Source: Dyadobacter sp. CECT 9275 (GTDB taxonomy: Bacteria; Bacteroidota; Bacteroidia; Cytophagales; Spirosomataceae). From it: a stretch of 64,000 bases of DNA. The stretch spans positions 744,001 through 808,000 of the forward strand of contig NZ_CAJRAF010000002.1 of NCBI RefSeq assembly GCF_907164905.1. Direction: 5' to 3'. Made by a program: the position numbers and the translations under genes. Of the stretch, positions 18,914 through 27,748 are shown piece after piece. The notes below the pieces were generated by a model. That model saw nothing but the letters and a program-made list of their open reading frames with translations. It did not search any database and was not told where the DNA came from. Position 1 is the stretch's first letter. Each line of letters begins with the position of its first letter.

Positions 18914-19729
18914 ATGAAAAGCATAGAACTGGTCCGCGCTGCCGGATTTTTCTTCTCCTCATTTTGCCTGTTAATTTGGGCCAGAACAACTGTACTGGCC
19001 CAAATCCCCAAAGACACCCTTCGTAAAACGCCGTCCCCGCTTCTGACCGTTTCACTGAAAAGCCAGTTCCCTATTCAGCAAGCCATAGGCGTTGAGGTGA
19101 TGACAAAAACAAAACTATCGGGGTACCTGGGTTTCGGGCAATTTTCCAGGTTTTATACGACGGTGGCATTAAACGCTTTGCCCAACAAAAAAGTGGAGCA
19201 GCAAATGCGGCGACAGTTCATCAAGGACAAACTGAGAAATGGTACCGTTTTTGAAATCGGACTTGCCTATCACTTACCCAAGCGAAGGAAATTTTATGCG
19301 GGCATCAATTTTCAGAATCAGAACTTCACACTTCCCTCCACAACAAAGGAGTTAATTGAAAACTACGACTTTCTTGACAGCCAGGACAGAAAGGACAAAA
19401 TACTCGATATGGTCGATAAAAATACACGGCTCCAGGAATTTTACGAGACCACCGAAATCATTTCGAAGGTCACGCTGCAAAGGCTCGGTGTTACTCTAGG
19501 CCGACGTTTTGGTTTCAGGAAAATACCACGTTTCGGGCTTCACATGGAGTTGTCGGGACAATGGAATATTGGTAGCCGCACTTCGATCGAGTCTAGCTCG
19601 TTCATAGGGAACGTGCTTGTCAACCAGTTCGCAGAGCCCATATTGCGGGAGAAAACCAAAGAAAGTTTCAGTTCTTTCTATTTGCCCTCGCTGACCCTGC
19701 GGATAAGTTATGCCCTGCTCACCCGATAG
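18914..19729 (+). CDS. Predicted secreted outer membrane beta-barrel protein, function unknown
   Basis: A 271-residue protein with an N-terminal signal peptide (to about residue 30, VLAQ) and many short amphipathic strands ending in aromatic residues (LSGYLGFGQFSRFY, FEIGLAYHLPKRRKFYAGINF, LHMELSGQWNIGS, LTLRISYALLTR). No named family is recognised. A charged helix-rich insertion (about 150-185, QDRKDKILDMVDKNTRLQEFYETTE) interrupts the strands. It is the third gene of the receptor-DUF4249 operon, with a 16-base gap, so it probably works with that transport system. Confidence 0.7.
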   Translation: MKSIELVRAAGFFFSSFCLLIWARTTVLAQIPKDTLRKTPSPLLTVSLKSQFPIQQAIGVEVMTKTKLSGYLGFGQFSRFYTTVALNALPNKKVEQQMRRQFIKDKLRNGTVFEIGLAYHLPKRRKFYAGINFQNQNFTLPSTTKELIENYDFLDSQDRKDKILDMVDKNTRLQEFYETTEIISKVTLQRLGVTLGRRFGFRKIPRFGLHMELSGQWNIGSRTSIESSSFIGNVLVNQFAEPILREKTKESFSSFYLPSLTLRISYALLTR

Positions 19730-19809
19730 CGCCATTGTTACCTGCCCGGACCATCGGACGCACAAGATCACTTCATCACCACGCAGTGCGAACGGTTTCA
19801 CCAAGCACG

Positions 19810-22032
19810 CTACAAATTCAGCCAAAAATTCAATTTAAATACCAACGCCCGGTTTTTTGCGTGGATTCCGGGGGTTACAAAATAGTTATCGGTGTACACC
19901 AGAAAGAAATCAGACATAGGCTTGTAGCGCCATTGCAGGCGGCTGTTGATATTAAAATGATTGGCCTGGGTATTGTACTGAAAAAATGTAGTCCAGAACA
20001 GATTATTTGTGAAATTCACCTCTGTTTTTGGGCTTATCAGTAAAATATTTTCCTTTGTGTGATTCATCCGTATCTGATTCCATTCTGCTTTAATTGTGAA
20101 ATTGCCCCAGGGTTGCAACCGGTAGGTGAAGCTGGGTTTGATCGTTAAAATTTGACCTCCATAATAGCCCCCCTGACCCAGGGTAACCGCATAATAAAAT
20201 GGTTTGATATTAGAGGAATTGTACTGAATACTCCATTTGGTAAAATCATAAACGGCTTTTTCAACAATTAATTTATCGGTCAGTTCAAAAGCATACTGAA
20301 GATTGATGTTGCTCCTATTCACTTTAAATGTGTAATTACTTCGATTCTTTAACTCTACAGCGGTTGTGAATTCCATGATGTTCTCATTGGTCGAATGGTC
20401 CGGATTCCAGACATGGCTGTTCCAGACGTTGAGTGTGATGGTGTTGATTTGACTTTTTTTAGGTCTGATGAAATAGTCGAACCTGTTATACCACTCCTTG
20501 AACCCTACCTGAAAACTTGTATCCCTTTCCATGTCATAGGTTTTGAGCCGGGTAGAAAAGCCCATATCCGCATAGTAACGGGTACCTACGTTAATGAAAT
20601 CGGTAAAAAACTGGTAGTTACGCTCCTTGTAACGGGTTTGAATATTGTAGAACCAGTTATCGGTTTTGACCCCCTCCTTCCAGGAATAATGCAGTGATGG
20701 CGTGAAAGATAATTTACCCGACGAATTGATAAACTGGAACTCGGCACCCGCATTTCTACCGTAGGCAAGCATAGGTTCCGTTTGTTTTGCGGCGTCATCC
20801 ATTTTGGATGCTCTGTTTAAAAAATAAACCTTGATGGTAGAGCGTTTCAACACACGCTGATTGAAAGAAATAGCCGAATAATTTTGTTGCGGGTGACTGG
20901 CATTGGCGGCAGTTTGCATATACATTGCCCCGATTCTTAGTGCAGGCGTAACATTTCCCGATAATCTTGCCCCGAATTGTATTGGAATCGTGTTGCCGTC
21001 ATCATCCAAACCGATTTTTCTGGAAAAGAACGGAGTCATAAATTCCGGGATGGCGTAGTCAGCGAAAATATCAGAATTTTCGAGAAAGAAAGTGCGGCGT
21101 TCCGGGAAATAGAGGCTGAATCTGCCAAGATTTGTCTGCTGAGCATCTACTTCGATCTGGGAAAAATCGGGATTGACCGTCAAGTCCAGGTTCAGCGATG
21201 GTGTAATGGCATATTTTGCATCAAAACCCGCATTTAGCTTTCGTTCGACTTTATTTTCTTCAATATTGTCAATCACTCCCCCAGTGGCGTATGGAATAAC
21301 CGCTATGTTTTTGCCGGGCCGTGCAGGCGCTTCTTTCCAGACGAGCGCACCCGTTTGCCCCAGGTCGATAGGCCAGAAGTTTACGGGCACTTTTGTCCAG
21401 GTAGTAATCTGATTGTTGTTAAAATCTGGCCTTACGAAATTGATACCCCATTCTAAATTCCCGCTGGTATATGGGAGAATACGTAAGGGAATAGCCATTT
21501 CGAGTGTCCAATAGCGATCATGAACCAGCGTGGCTGAAAGCCATTTGTTATCCCACGAAAACGTCATGTCCTTAAATAATACGCTGCCCAGCAAGTCATC
21601 CGACTGTACATTATTAGCAGAAAGCCCAAAGAAAAAACCATTGGAACGTCGATTCATCGGATCGAGTATGACGGCAAATGATTCACTGTTCCAAAAGCCC
21701 TGGTCTCTTTTTCGTGTCTGACTTACAAAATTCCTGCCTTCGATGCGTGCCGCTACATACAGATATTTGCTATCGTACGCCACCTGAACGGTGGTCTGGG
21801 TTTTTGCCAGTGCTTGATCATTGGGTTTACTCTCCCAGAACGGAGTAGTTTTTTGGGCATATTCCCATACATTTTCGTCCAGGCTTCCGTCTATGTTTAT
21901 CGCACTTCCGGATACCTTTTCAGGTGAGAGCTGAAATTCCTGATGAAAATTACTTTGCGAAAAAGAAACATTCAGGTTAATTAAAACAAGCAATAAAATA
22001 AATAAAGGCCTTGCAACGGGAGCTGTGTTCAT
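19810..22032 (-). CDS. DUF5916 protein with N-terminal CBM9-like domain
   Basis: A 740-residue protein: signal peptide (to about residue 25, SFSQ), a CBM9-like carbohydrate-binding domain (about 38-225, INIDGSLDENVWEYAQ, VQVAYDSKYLYVAARIEG, WGINFVRPDFNN) and a DUF5916 region (about 240-740) with repeated beta strands that look like an outer membrane barrel and end in FKLNFWLNL. The family is common in Bacteroidota and usually annotated as carbohydrate-binding or membrane-associated hydrolase; no activity is established. SQIEVDAQQTNLGRFSLYFPERRTFFLEN is its most conserved block. The AraC gene precedes it on the same strand, 88 bases away. Confidence 0.88.
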   Translation of the reverse strand: MNTAPVARPLFILLLVLINLNVSFSQSNFHQEFQLSPEKVSGSAINIDGSLDENVWEYAQKTTPFWESKPNDQALAKTQTTVQVAYDSKYLYVAARIEGRNFVSQTRKRDQGFWNSESFAVILDPMNRRSNGFFFGLSANNVQSDDLLGSVLFKDMTFSWDNKWLSATLVHDRYWTLEMAIPLRILPYTSGNLEWGINFVRPDFNNNQITTWTKVPVNFWPIDLGQTGALVWKEAPARPGKNIAVIPYATGGVIDNIEENKVERKLNAGFDAKYAITPSLNLDLTVNPDFSQIEVDAQQTNLGRFSLYFPERRTFFLENSDIFADYAIPEFMTPFFSRKIGLDDDGNTIPIQFGARLSGNVTPALRIGAMYMQTAANASHPQQNYSAISFNQRVLKRSTIKVYFLNRASKMDDAAKQTEPMLAYGRNAGAEFQFINSSGKLSFTPSLHYSWKEGVKTDNWFYNIQTRYKERNYQFFTDFINVGTRYYADMGFSTRLKTYDMERDTSFQVGFKEWYNRFDYFIRPKKSQINTITLNVWNSHVWNPDHSTNENIMEFTTAVELKNRSNYTFKVNRSNINLQYAFELTDKLIVEKAVYDFTKWSIQYNSSNIKPFYYAVTLGQGGYYGGQILTIKPSFTYRLQPWGNFTIKAEWNQIRMNHTKENILLISPKTEVNFTNNLFWTTFFQYNTQANHFNINSRLQWRYKPMSDFFLVYTDNYFVTPGIHAKNRALVFKLNFWLNL

Positions 22033-22120
22033 GATAAATGTTTTGTAGTGTGATACAAAACACCTCCCAAAAGCAGGGTTTATCTACCTGAATCGCGATT
22101 CTGTAATAGATTTTGAGTGG

Positions 22121-23158
22121 TTAATTTAAGTTTTTCAGCAAGTGCATATTTTTATACTCGGTGGGGCTGTAACCGGTCTTGGTTTTGAAAACCGCGTTAA
22201 AAGACGAAAGCGTGTTAAACCCCGAGTCGAATGCAATGGCTGCAATCTTCTGGTTCTGGTACTCTTCGGAAATAATCCTTTTTTTAGCATCTTCGATCCG
22301 AAGGCAATTGACCCAATCGGAAAAGTTGGTACCCGACTGCTCGTTGATGATCTGGGATAATTCCCGGGCAGTCAGCTGCATTTGTTTTGCCAAAGACTGA
22401 ATACTCAAATCCGGATCCTGGTATACCTTTTCATGAATTACATACGTCCTGATCTTCTCAAACATCGTGTTTGACTGCGCATTACTTAGTTTGGACTTGC
22501 GATATTTCTCGACCCTGGGATGGGCAAATACAAACTTCCGGAAAGCAACCAAAACGGACAACACCGTCACGATCAGGGAGTACGAAAACGTGGAGGTGCG
22601 GCACATGAAGAAAATGCTGCCATCATAAACAAAAGCAAAAACATAACTTCCGATGATAATACCCATGGAAGCGGTGATGATCAATGCCCAGTTGTAGACT
22701 TCCTTTGGCTGAGCCCTCCAGTGACTTACCACCAGGCAGATACATGCCCCGAAATACAGCAGATTCTGGGTGAGGATAAAAGGATATATTTCCGGCTTGA
22801 ATTGATCGTCAGGCAGGGTAATCAGCAGATATACCAAGGGAGATAACAGGTGCAGGGTATCGGAATAAACTAACTTTTGCTTTTTCTCTAGGATACATCT
22901 GAGATAGAGGAAAAGCAAAGGGACCGTGAACATCATAGACACCAGGCCCAGTTTTTCCAACCAAAACGGTAACTGTGCATAGAGCAGAAGGAGAGGTTTC
23001 ACAACCCGGAGCGAAACCGACATCAGCAAAAACGCTAGCAGGGCATTCGCCAAACGGCTGCTTTGATTTTGATGCCTGAAAAGTATGAATGCCAATCCAA
23101 AACTCAGAAAGATGCCAAAGGCACTGATACTTGACAATAAAAAGATTGAAAAGTCCAT
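22121..23158 (-). CDS. Membrane-anchored AraC-type transcriptional regulator
   Basis: A 345-residue protein whose first 205 residues form about seven transmembrane helices (starting FSIFLLSSISAFGIFLSFGLAFILF), followed by a C-terminal AraC double helix-turn-helix (about 245-340; LAKQMQLTARELSQIINEQSGTNFSDWVN and IAFDSGFNTLSSFNAVFKTKTGYSPTEYK). This 7TM-plus-HTH layout is common in Bacteroidota and implies signal sensing in the inner membrane with direct promoter control. Downstream DUF5916 is the nearest likely target. The membrane signal is unknown. Confidence 0.9.
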   Translation of the reverse strand: MDFSIFLLSSISAFGIFLSFGLAFILFRHQNQSSRLANALLAFLLMSVSLRVVKPLLLLYAQLPFWLEKLGLVSMMFTVPLLFLYLRCILEKKQKLVYSDTLHLLSPLVYLLITLPDDQFKPEIYPFILTQNLLYFGACICLVVSHWRAQPKEVYNWALIITASMGIIIGSYVFAFVYDGSIFFMCRTSTFSYSLIVTVLSVLVAFRKFVFAHPRVEKYRKSKLSNAQSNTMFEKIRTYVIHEKVYQDPDLSIQSLAKQMQLTARELSQIINEQSGTNFSDWVNCLRIEDAKKRIISEEYQNQKIAAIAFDSGFNTLSSFNAVFKTKTGYSPTEYKNMHLLKNLN

Positions 23159-23418
23159 GGGTTATTGTCGGGTCTGAGAGATCGTTTTTTCAAAAAAATA
23201 ATAAAAAAACTGATTATTAATATTGTTTTTGATGGTCGGTCACAAGAAAGCCCACTGGCTCCTGGAGGTGGCTCAGCCTTGCCAGTTACCTTATTGATTT
23301 CTTCCTGCATACTTTGTCGTAAATAGGTCGGGAGAGGTAGCCTGTTAGTGGCAGAAAAAAGTAATAAAATCAGGACATGTGCAAAGTCACCGTTAACGAC
23401 GTTTTAACAAATATTAAA

Positions 23419-24212
23419 ATGAGTACCAGAATCCTCCCGTTCCTTTTTGCAGCGATTTGTTCAGCCGTTTTCCTCTCCGCTCACCAGCCGACTGCAAAAA
23501 AAGCTGACCTGTATCTGCTGATCGGGCAATCCAACATGGCCGGCCGCGGTGTGATTAGTCAGGATTCACCCAACATAAGCCCGAATATCAGGATGCTGAA
23601 TAACAGCAATGCCTGGGTTATTGCCCAGGATCCGCTTCATGCAGATTTTCCCAAAGCGGCGGGTGTAGGACCTGGGCTGGCCTTTGCCAGGGAGATGGAA
23701 CGCCAAAATCCGGGAAAGCAGATTGGGCTCATTCCATGCGCTGTTGGCGGGACCTCCATTGACGAGTGGCAGCCGGAGTTAAGCCAAAACATACGGACAT
23801 ATATCCCTATGATGCGATGCTCCAAAAAGTGAAAGCAGCTCAAAAGTACGGGACCATCAGGGCGATTCTGTGGCACCAGGGAGAGCAGGATAGTAATCCG
23901 GAGGCTGTAAAATCATACGAACAAAAACTCGCCGCGTTTTTCCAGAGGCTTCGTAAAGACCTTCACACACCTGATACCCCCATTCTGATAGGCACCCTGG
24001 CCGATTTTTATATCCCGGCCAACCCTGAAGCGGCTACCATCAATCAGATCATCAGGCAATACGTGGCAACCAAGCCGAATGTCTACCTCGTCTCTGCAAC
24101 CGGACTTACGGACAAGGGCGACGCCGTACATTTTGATACCCCCTCCGCCTGTGAACTGGGCAGGCGATATGCACAGGCGCTACTTTTGACTCACAAAAAA
24201 AGCACTCATTGA
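23419..24212 (+). pseudogene. Sialate O-acetylesterase-type esterase, frameshifted
   Basis: Two overlapping frames encode successive parts of one SASA protein. The first (from ATG 23419) gives a signal peptide, GQSNMAGRG, IGLIPCAVGGTSIDEWQP and then loses similarity; the second frame continues with HTDIYPYDAMLQKVKAAQKYG, WHQGEQDS and DAVHFDTPSACELGRRYA. One base appears missing near 23773-23776 (CCGG where CCGGG would restore DEWQPGVKP). If intact the protein would be about 264 residues and carry the whole catalytic triad. A sequencing error in a G run, or a genuine recent inactivation, would both look like this. It is related to the esterase at 4373-5143. Confidence 0.85.
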
Positions 24213-24242
24213 ATGGACAATAAACTATCTGGAAAATCCTGC

Positions 24243-25244
24243 ATGAAATATTTAGCAATATCCGCATTGTTAATCACGCAATTGACCCATGCCCAGTCTT
24301 CCAAACCTGAATGGGTACTGGAAACAGGCAAGGCAGCTTGGCAGGCACGTGATTCACAGGGGGAACTGGTTTACAAAAGCAAGCTATGGATACTGGGGGG
24401 ATGGTTCAACTCCAAAGAAGCACCTCCACGGGATGTATGGAGCTCCTCCGACGGCAGGGAATGGCAGCAGATAACCTCCTCCGCTCCCTGGATACACAGT
24501 GACCTGCCCATGTCCATTACCTTCAAAAACAAAATGTGGATGATGGGAGGCTGGTACAATGGCAGGTTGGAAGGACATTCGGCTGGAAACGAGGTATGGT
24601 CTTCCAAGGACGGGGTTAACTGGAAAGCCGAAACCAAACAAGCCTCCTGGACACCGCGTGCTGCAGCAGCTTTGGTGGCCTTCAAAGGCAGAATGTGGAT
24701 ACTCGGTGGTACCGAAAACTATTATTTCGGGGACGATAAAAGTCTTAAAAACGATGTCTGGTCTTCGGCGGACGGGAAAAACTGGAAGCAGGAAACTGCC
24801 TCGGCTGAATGGCCACCCCGGGCCTATCATCAGGCGGCGGTTCTGAACGGGAAGATATATGTGTTCGGAGGAGGTAATTATGTACCGCAATACAAGGCCT
24901 ATAACGATGTGTGGAGCTCGTCGGACGGTATTCACTGGACACAGGAAACGGCCTCAGCCCCCTGGCACGAAAGGATATGGTTCTCCGCTGTCACCTACAG
25001 GGATCGTATCTGGGTACTGGGCGGGTGGTCCAACAATCCGTATAAAAACTGGCCGGACGTATGGTATTCCAAAGACGGCAAAAACTGGACACAGTTTGAA
25101 TCTTCCCCCGCCTGGAAGGAACGGCATGAGCCTTCGGTATTTGTGTTCCAGGATAAGCTTTGGATCGCGGGTGGTATGGTTCCGCCGCTTACCAATGATG
25201 TATGGTCTCTGAAAATTCCTGAAAAATGGTTCGGGGATGATTAA
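24243..25244 (+). CDS. Secreted Kelch-repeat beta-propeller protein
   Basis: A 333-residue protein with a signal peptide (MKYLAISALLITQLTHAQ). It contains five clear repeats of the form [D/E]VWxSxDGxxWxxxTxxxxW (DVWSSSDGREW, EVWSSKDGVNW, DVWSSADGKNW, DVWSSSDGIHW, DVWYSKDGKNW), each followed by a Kelch-like blade with a WILGG or VFGGG strand, then a truncated last copy. This fits a beta-propeller of the Kelch/galactose oxidase class. It starts 30 bases after the frameshifted esterase, so the two were probably cotranscribed. ATG 24213 touches the esterase stop and is an alternative start, but the signal peptide begins at 24243. Enzyme activity is not evident; ligand binding or mutarotase activity is possible. 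Confidence 0.82.
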   Translation: MKYLAISALLITQLTHAQSSKPEWVLETGKAAWQARDSQGELVYKSKLWILGGWFNSKEAPPRDVWSSSDGREWQQITSSAPWIHSDLPMSITFKNKMWMMGGWYNGRLEGHSAGNEVWSSKDGVNWKAETKQASWTPRAAAALVAFKGRMWILGGTENYYFGDDKSLKNDVWSSADGKNWKQETASAEWPPRAYHQAAVLNGKIYVFGGGNYVPQYKAYNDVWSSSDGIHWTQETASAPWHERIWFSAVTYRDRIWVLGGWSNNPYKNWPDVWYSKDGKNWTQFESSPAWKERHEPSVFVFQDKLWIAGGMVPPLTNDVWSLKIPEKWFGDD

Positions 25245-25264
25245 CCGGGACCGTTCGGACCACT

Positions 25265-25320
25265 TGCTGATCTGAATTTCACTCGGATCCTATACTACCC
25301 GGGCCAAATTCAGATCAGCA
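25265..25320. terminator. 15-bp perfect inverted repeat between convergent genes, probable terminator
   Basis: TGCTGATCTGAATTT (25265-25279) is exactly complementary to AAATTCAGATCAGCA (25306-25320), with a 26-base loop. It lies between the Kelch gene (+) and the propeller gene (-). There is no strong T-run after the stem on either strand, so termination is inferred from position and stem length. Confidence 0.65.
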
Positions 25321-25361
25321 CCATACATGATCTCAAAACAACTACCCCTGTTTCCGGAGGC

Positions 25362-27482
25362 TCATTTACCCAGTAATCCGTGATAATGAGCCATGTAATA
25401 AGGTAAAAGAAAAAAAGTACCTTCATGCTCGTCGTGGCCGTCTCCCTCAGAAGCCAGCAAGGCAAACCCGTCCCGGTCCTGGCGCACATGCCCGCGCTCA
25501 TCCACGGGCAAAGCGTATCCGTTGGTTCGCCAGCCAACATTTTCCTCCTGCAAAGGTGAGGTATCAAAAACAACATCCAGGCGATGGGTATTATCCATGG
25601 TATAACCGATCAGATCCAGCGGAATTTTCTGAAGGTTTTCAAGAATATAATCTCCGTTGTTACTGGCCTTGTAAAGATTTTTAACCACTTTCGGTGCATA
25701 TAGCCTGTTCTCGGGAAACAGATTTTTATTTTCAAACATTTTCTGGTCTGCCAGTTCCGTAAACCGGTTGGCCATAGATGCATAGATAGCATCCCAGAAA
25801 GCATTCTTCTGTTTGCTGATATGCTGCCATGCCGCTTCCAGCGACTGCCGGTACATCAGCAGCAAAGAAGGATCCGTTTCATATTTAATCAATCCATACA
25901 TACTCATCAGGCATAGATTGTTGTCCCAGGGTACTACGTTTTCCGGCGGGAAAAACTCTTTCGGATGCATCGCACTGATATGATAGTTATACTTATCACG
26001 CAGCGTTTTAGCTTCCTGGTCATATTTGGGATCACCGGTGACGTGCTTGGCAACATTCAGGAACGACAGCATCATCATGGAGTTGAGCCCGCGCTGGTCA
26101 TAGCCGTATACGGAATTGAAGTATTCAGGAGAAAAATCTCCCCAGCGCGTTACCTTCCCATCATAATCCACCAGTTTATACCCATGACGAACCAGATGAT
26201 CAGTTATATCCCCTACCACCTCACGGACAGCTTTTTTCTCTTCTTCTGTTTTGGCTACCAGGTCATAATAAATCCCATAGAAGAAAAAATGGCCGGCCAG
26301 CTCATCCGAACTGGTGTCACATTTCCATAAAAACTTTCCATCCTTGCTTTTGGGAAAGCGGGGATAAATGTCCTTCCACATCGGATCCGACTTCTGGTGC
26401 CTCAGATTGGATTCGCGGCTGTATATTTCGTTCACCGGTTCATGCCAGTCGACAGGGATGATGACACGGGCCGGAAACCCTTTTTCATGGGAAATATCGA
26501 CGAGCCATTTGCAGGCTTTAAAACTCCTGTCGGCCAGCGCCTTTGCTTCCATATCACCTGTTGCCGCGTAACGGAAAGCCTGCGCCGCACCATACATAGC
26601 TGTATACATGCCATCGTTATCCGAAATAGCAACCTCCGACGAAGCCGGATTAAAGCGTTCTGTCAAATGACTTTGCGCAATAAAACCCATTCGGTTGTGT
26701 CTTTCCTCAACCTGTCTGGTAAAAATTTGCGCCTTGTCTTCCAGCGACATAGCCACCCGTTTGATCCTGCTGACACCTTTACCTGTTGCAAACCAGGCGG
26801 TTCCATCCTGTTGCACGGCGATATGACTGATGCGGTCATCGGCTAGCCAGCGTCGGCTGAAACGGTATTTGAAAAAATCATTTTCAACTTCAATGGCCCC
26901 TTTCACCGTCCCGAACCAAACGATACCATCCTCGCCCGCAGCGGCGCAAGTAAATTTATTGTAGGGTAATCCTTCCTTGCCGGTGAACAATTTCCAGGAT
27001 TTACCATCCAGGTACCCCACCCCCTCTTCCGAACCAAACCAGAGCCTGCCCTTGCTGTCGGTAACAAGCGCGCTGACATTTTTCATCACCCAGCTATACT
27101 TGCTGTCCTCCGGGAAAATTCTTTCTAATTTTTTACTGCTGCTGTAAATATATAATCCCTGCTCACAGCCAAGTGCATAACCTCCCCTGAAAGGTACTGC
27201 CGACAACACCTTGGTGCCCTGAACAACAGGTAATGAGGGAGAAGCAGCCGACTTGACCGAAGTAACAGCAATCCATTTTTCACCATTAAACTGAAAACTT
27301 TGCTGAGGCGTCTGCGCCACGGGATTTCCCTTACTGAATATTATTTTATCCACCGGGCCATCGGGCAATCCGTCCTTGGCGGTGTATACTGTAACAACTT
27401 CCTGAATAAACTTCTGATCGCCTGCGGACTGTGCCACAAGCTGGAAGGGGATAAGGAATAAGCAAAAGAGAAAAAACTTCAT
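25362..27482 (-). CDS. Secreted protein: two-component-regulator-type propeller plus helical toroid domain
   Basis: A 706-residue protein with a signal peptide (to about residue 18, VAQS). The N-terminal part (about 30-265) has regulator-propeller blades: VYTAKDGLPDGPVDKI, ALVTDSKGRLWFGSEEGVGYLDG, AAAGEDGIVWFGTVKGAIEV, VQQDGTAWFATGKGVSRI. The rest (about 290-706) is helical, with repeated aromatic/acidic segments (YTAMYGAAQAFRYAATGD, FFFYGIYYDLVAKTEEEK, YGYDQRGLNSMMMLSFLNVAKHVTGD) like an alpha/alpha toroid of a glycoside hydrolase or lyase. No histidine kinase or DNA-binding domain follows the propeller, unlike hybrid two-component systems. Substrate and activity are unknown. Confidence 0.75.
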   Translation of the reverse strand: MKFFLFCLFLIPFQLVAQSAGDQKFIQEVVTVYTAKDGLPDGPVDKIIFSKGNPVAQTPQQSFQFNGEKWIAVTSVKSAASPSLPVVQGTKVLSAVPFRGGYALGCEQGLYIYSSSKKLERIFPEDSKYSWVMKNVSALVTDSKGRLWFGSEEGVGYLDGKSWKLFTGKEGLPYNKFTCAAAGEDGIVWFGTVKGAIEVENDFFKYRFSRRWLADDRISHIAVQQDGTAWFATGKGVSRIKRVAMSLEDKAQIFTRQVEERHNRMGFIAQSHLTERFNPASSEVAISDNDGMYTAMYGAAQAFRYAATGDMEAKALADRSFKACKWLVDISHEKGFPARVIIPVDWHEPVNEIYSRESNLRHQKSDPMWKDIYPRFPKSKDGKFLWKCDTSSDELAGHFFFYGIYYDLVAKTEEEKKAVREVVGDITDHLVRHGYKLVDYDGKVTRWGDFSPEYFNSVYGYDQRGLNSMMMLSFLNVAKHVTGDPKYDQEAKTLRDKYNYHISAMHPKEFFPPENVVPWDNNLCLMSMYGLIKYETDPSLLLMYRQSLEAAWQHISKQKNAFWDAIYASMANRFTELADQKMFENKNLFPENRLYAPKVVKNLYKASNNGDYILENLQKIPLDLIGYTMDNTHRLDVVFDTSPLQEENVGWRTNGYALPVDERGHVRQDRDGFALLASEGDGHDEHEGTFFLLPYYMAHYHGLLGK

Positions 27483-27658
27483 GTACAGATATTTAGGTCC
27501 GTGCCGGCTTTGGCAAAAACAGAACTAATACTTACCTATGCCGGAAAGTGACTAGTACCTCCGGAAAAATCCCCGTTTTATACATTTTAAAGTTTTGTTT
27601 CTCCAAGACTGCGATAGAGCCAAAATGTTGAAATAATGCTTGTGTATATAGCCTGAAT

Positions 27659-27694
27659 GCCGGAAATGAAGGACCATGGTCCTTCATTTCCGGC
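27659..27694. repeat. 36-bp perfect palindrome
   Basis: Bases 27659-27694 equal their own reverse complement, centred on CCATGG (27674-27679) with the outer arm GCCGGAAATGAAGGA. It lies in the 266-base gap downstream of the beta-lactamase-like gene, which is read on the minus strand, so it may form its terminator hairpin. No T-run follows on the minus strand. Confidence 0.8.
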
Positions 27695-27748
27695 CAGGTA
27701 TCATATTTATCAACTGGTAACTGAAAAGGTTTCCGTAGATCCTGCCGT

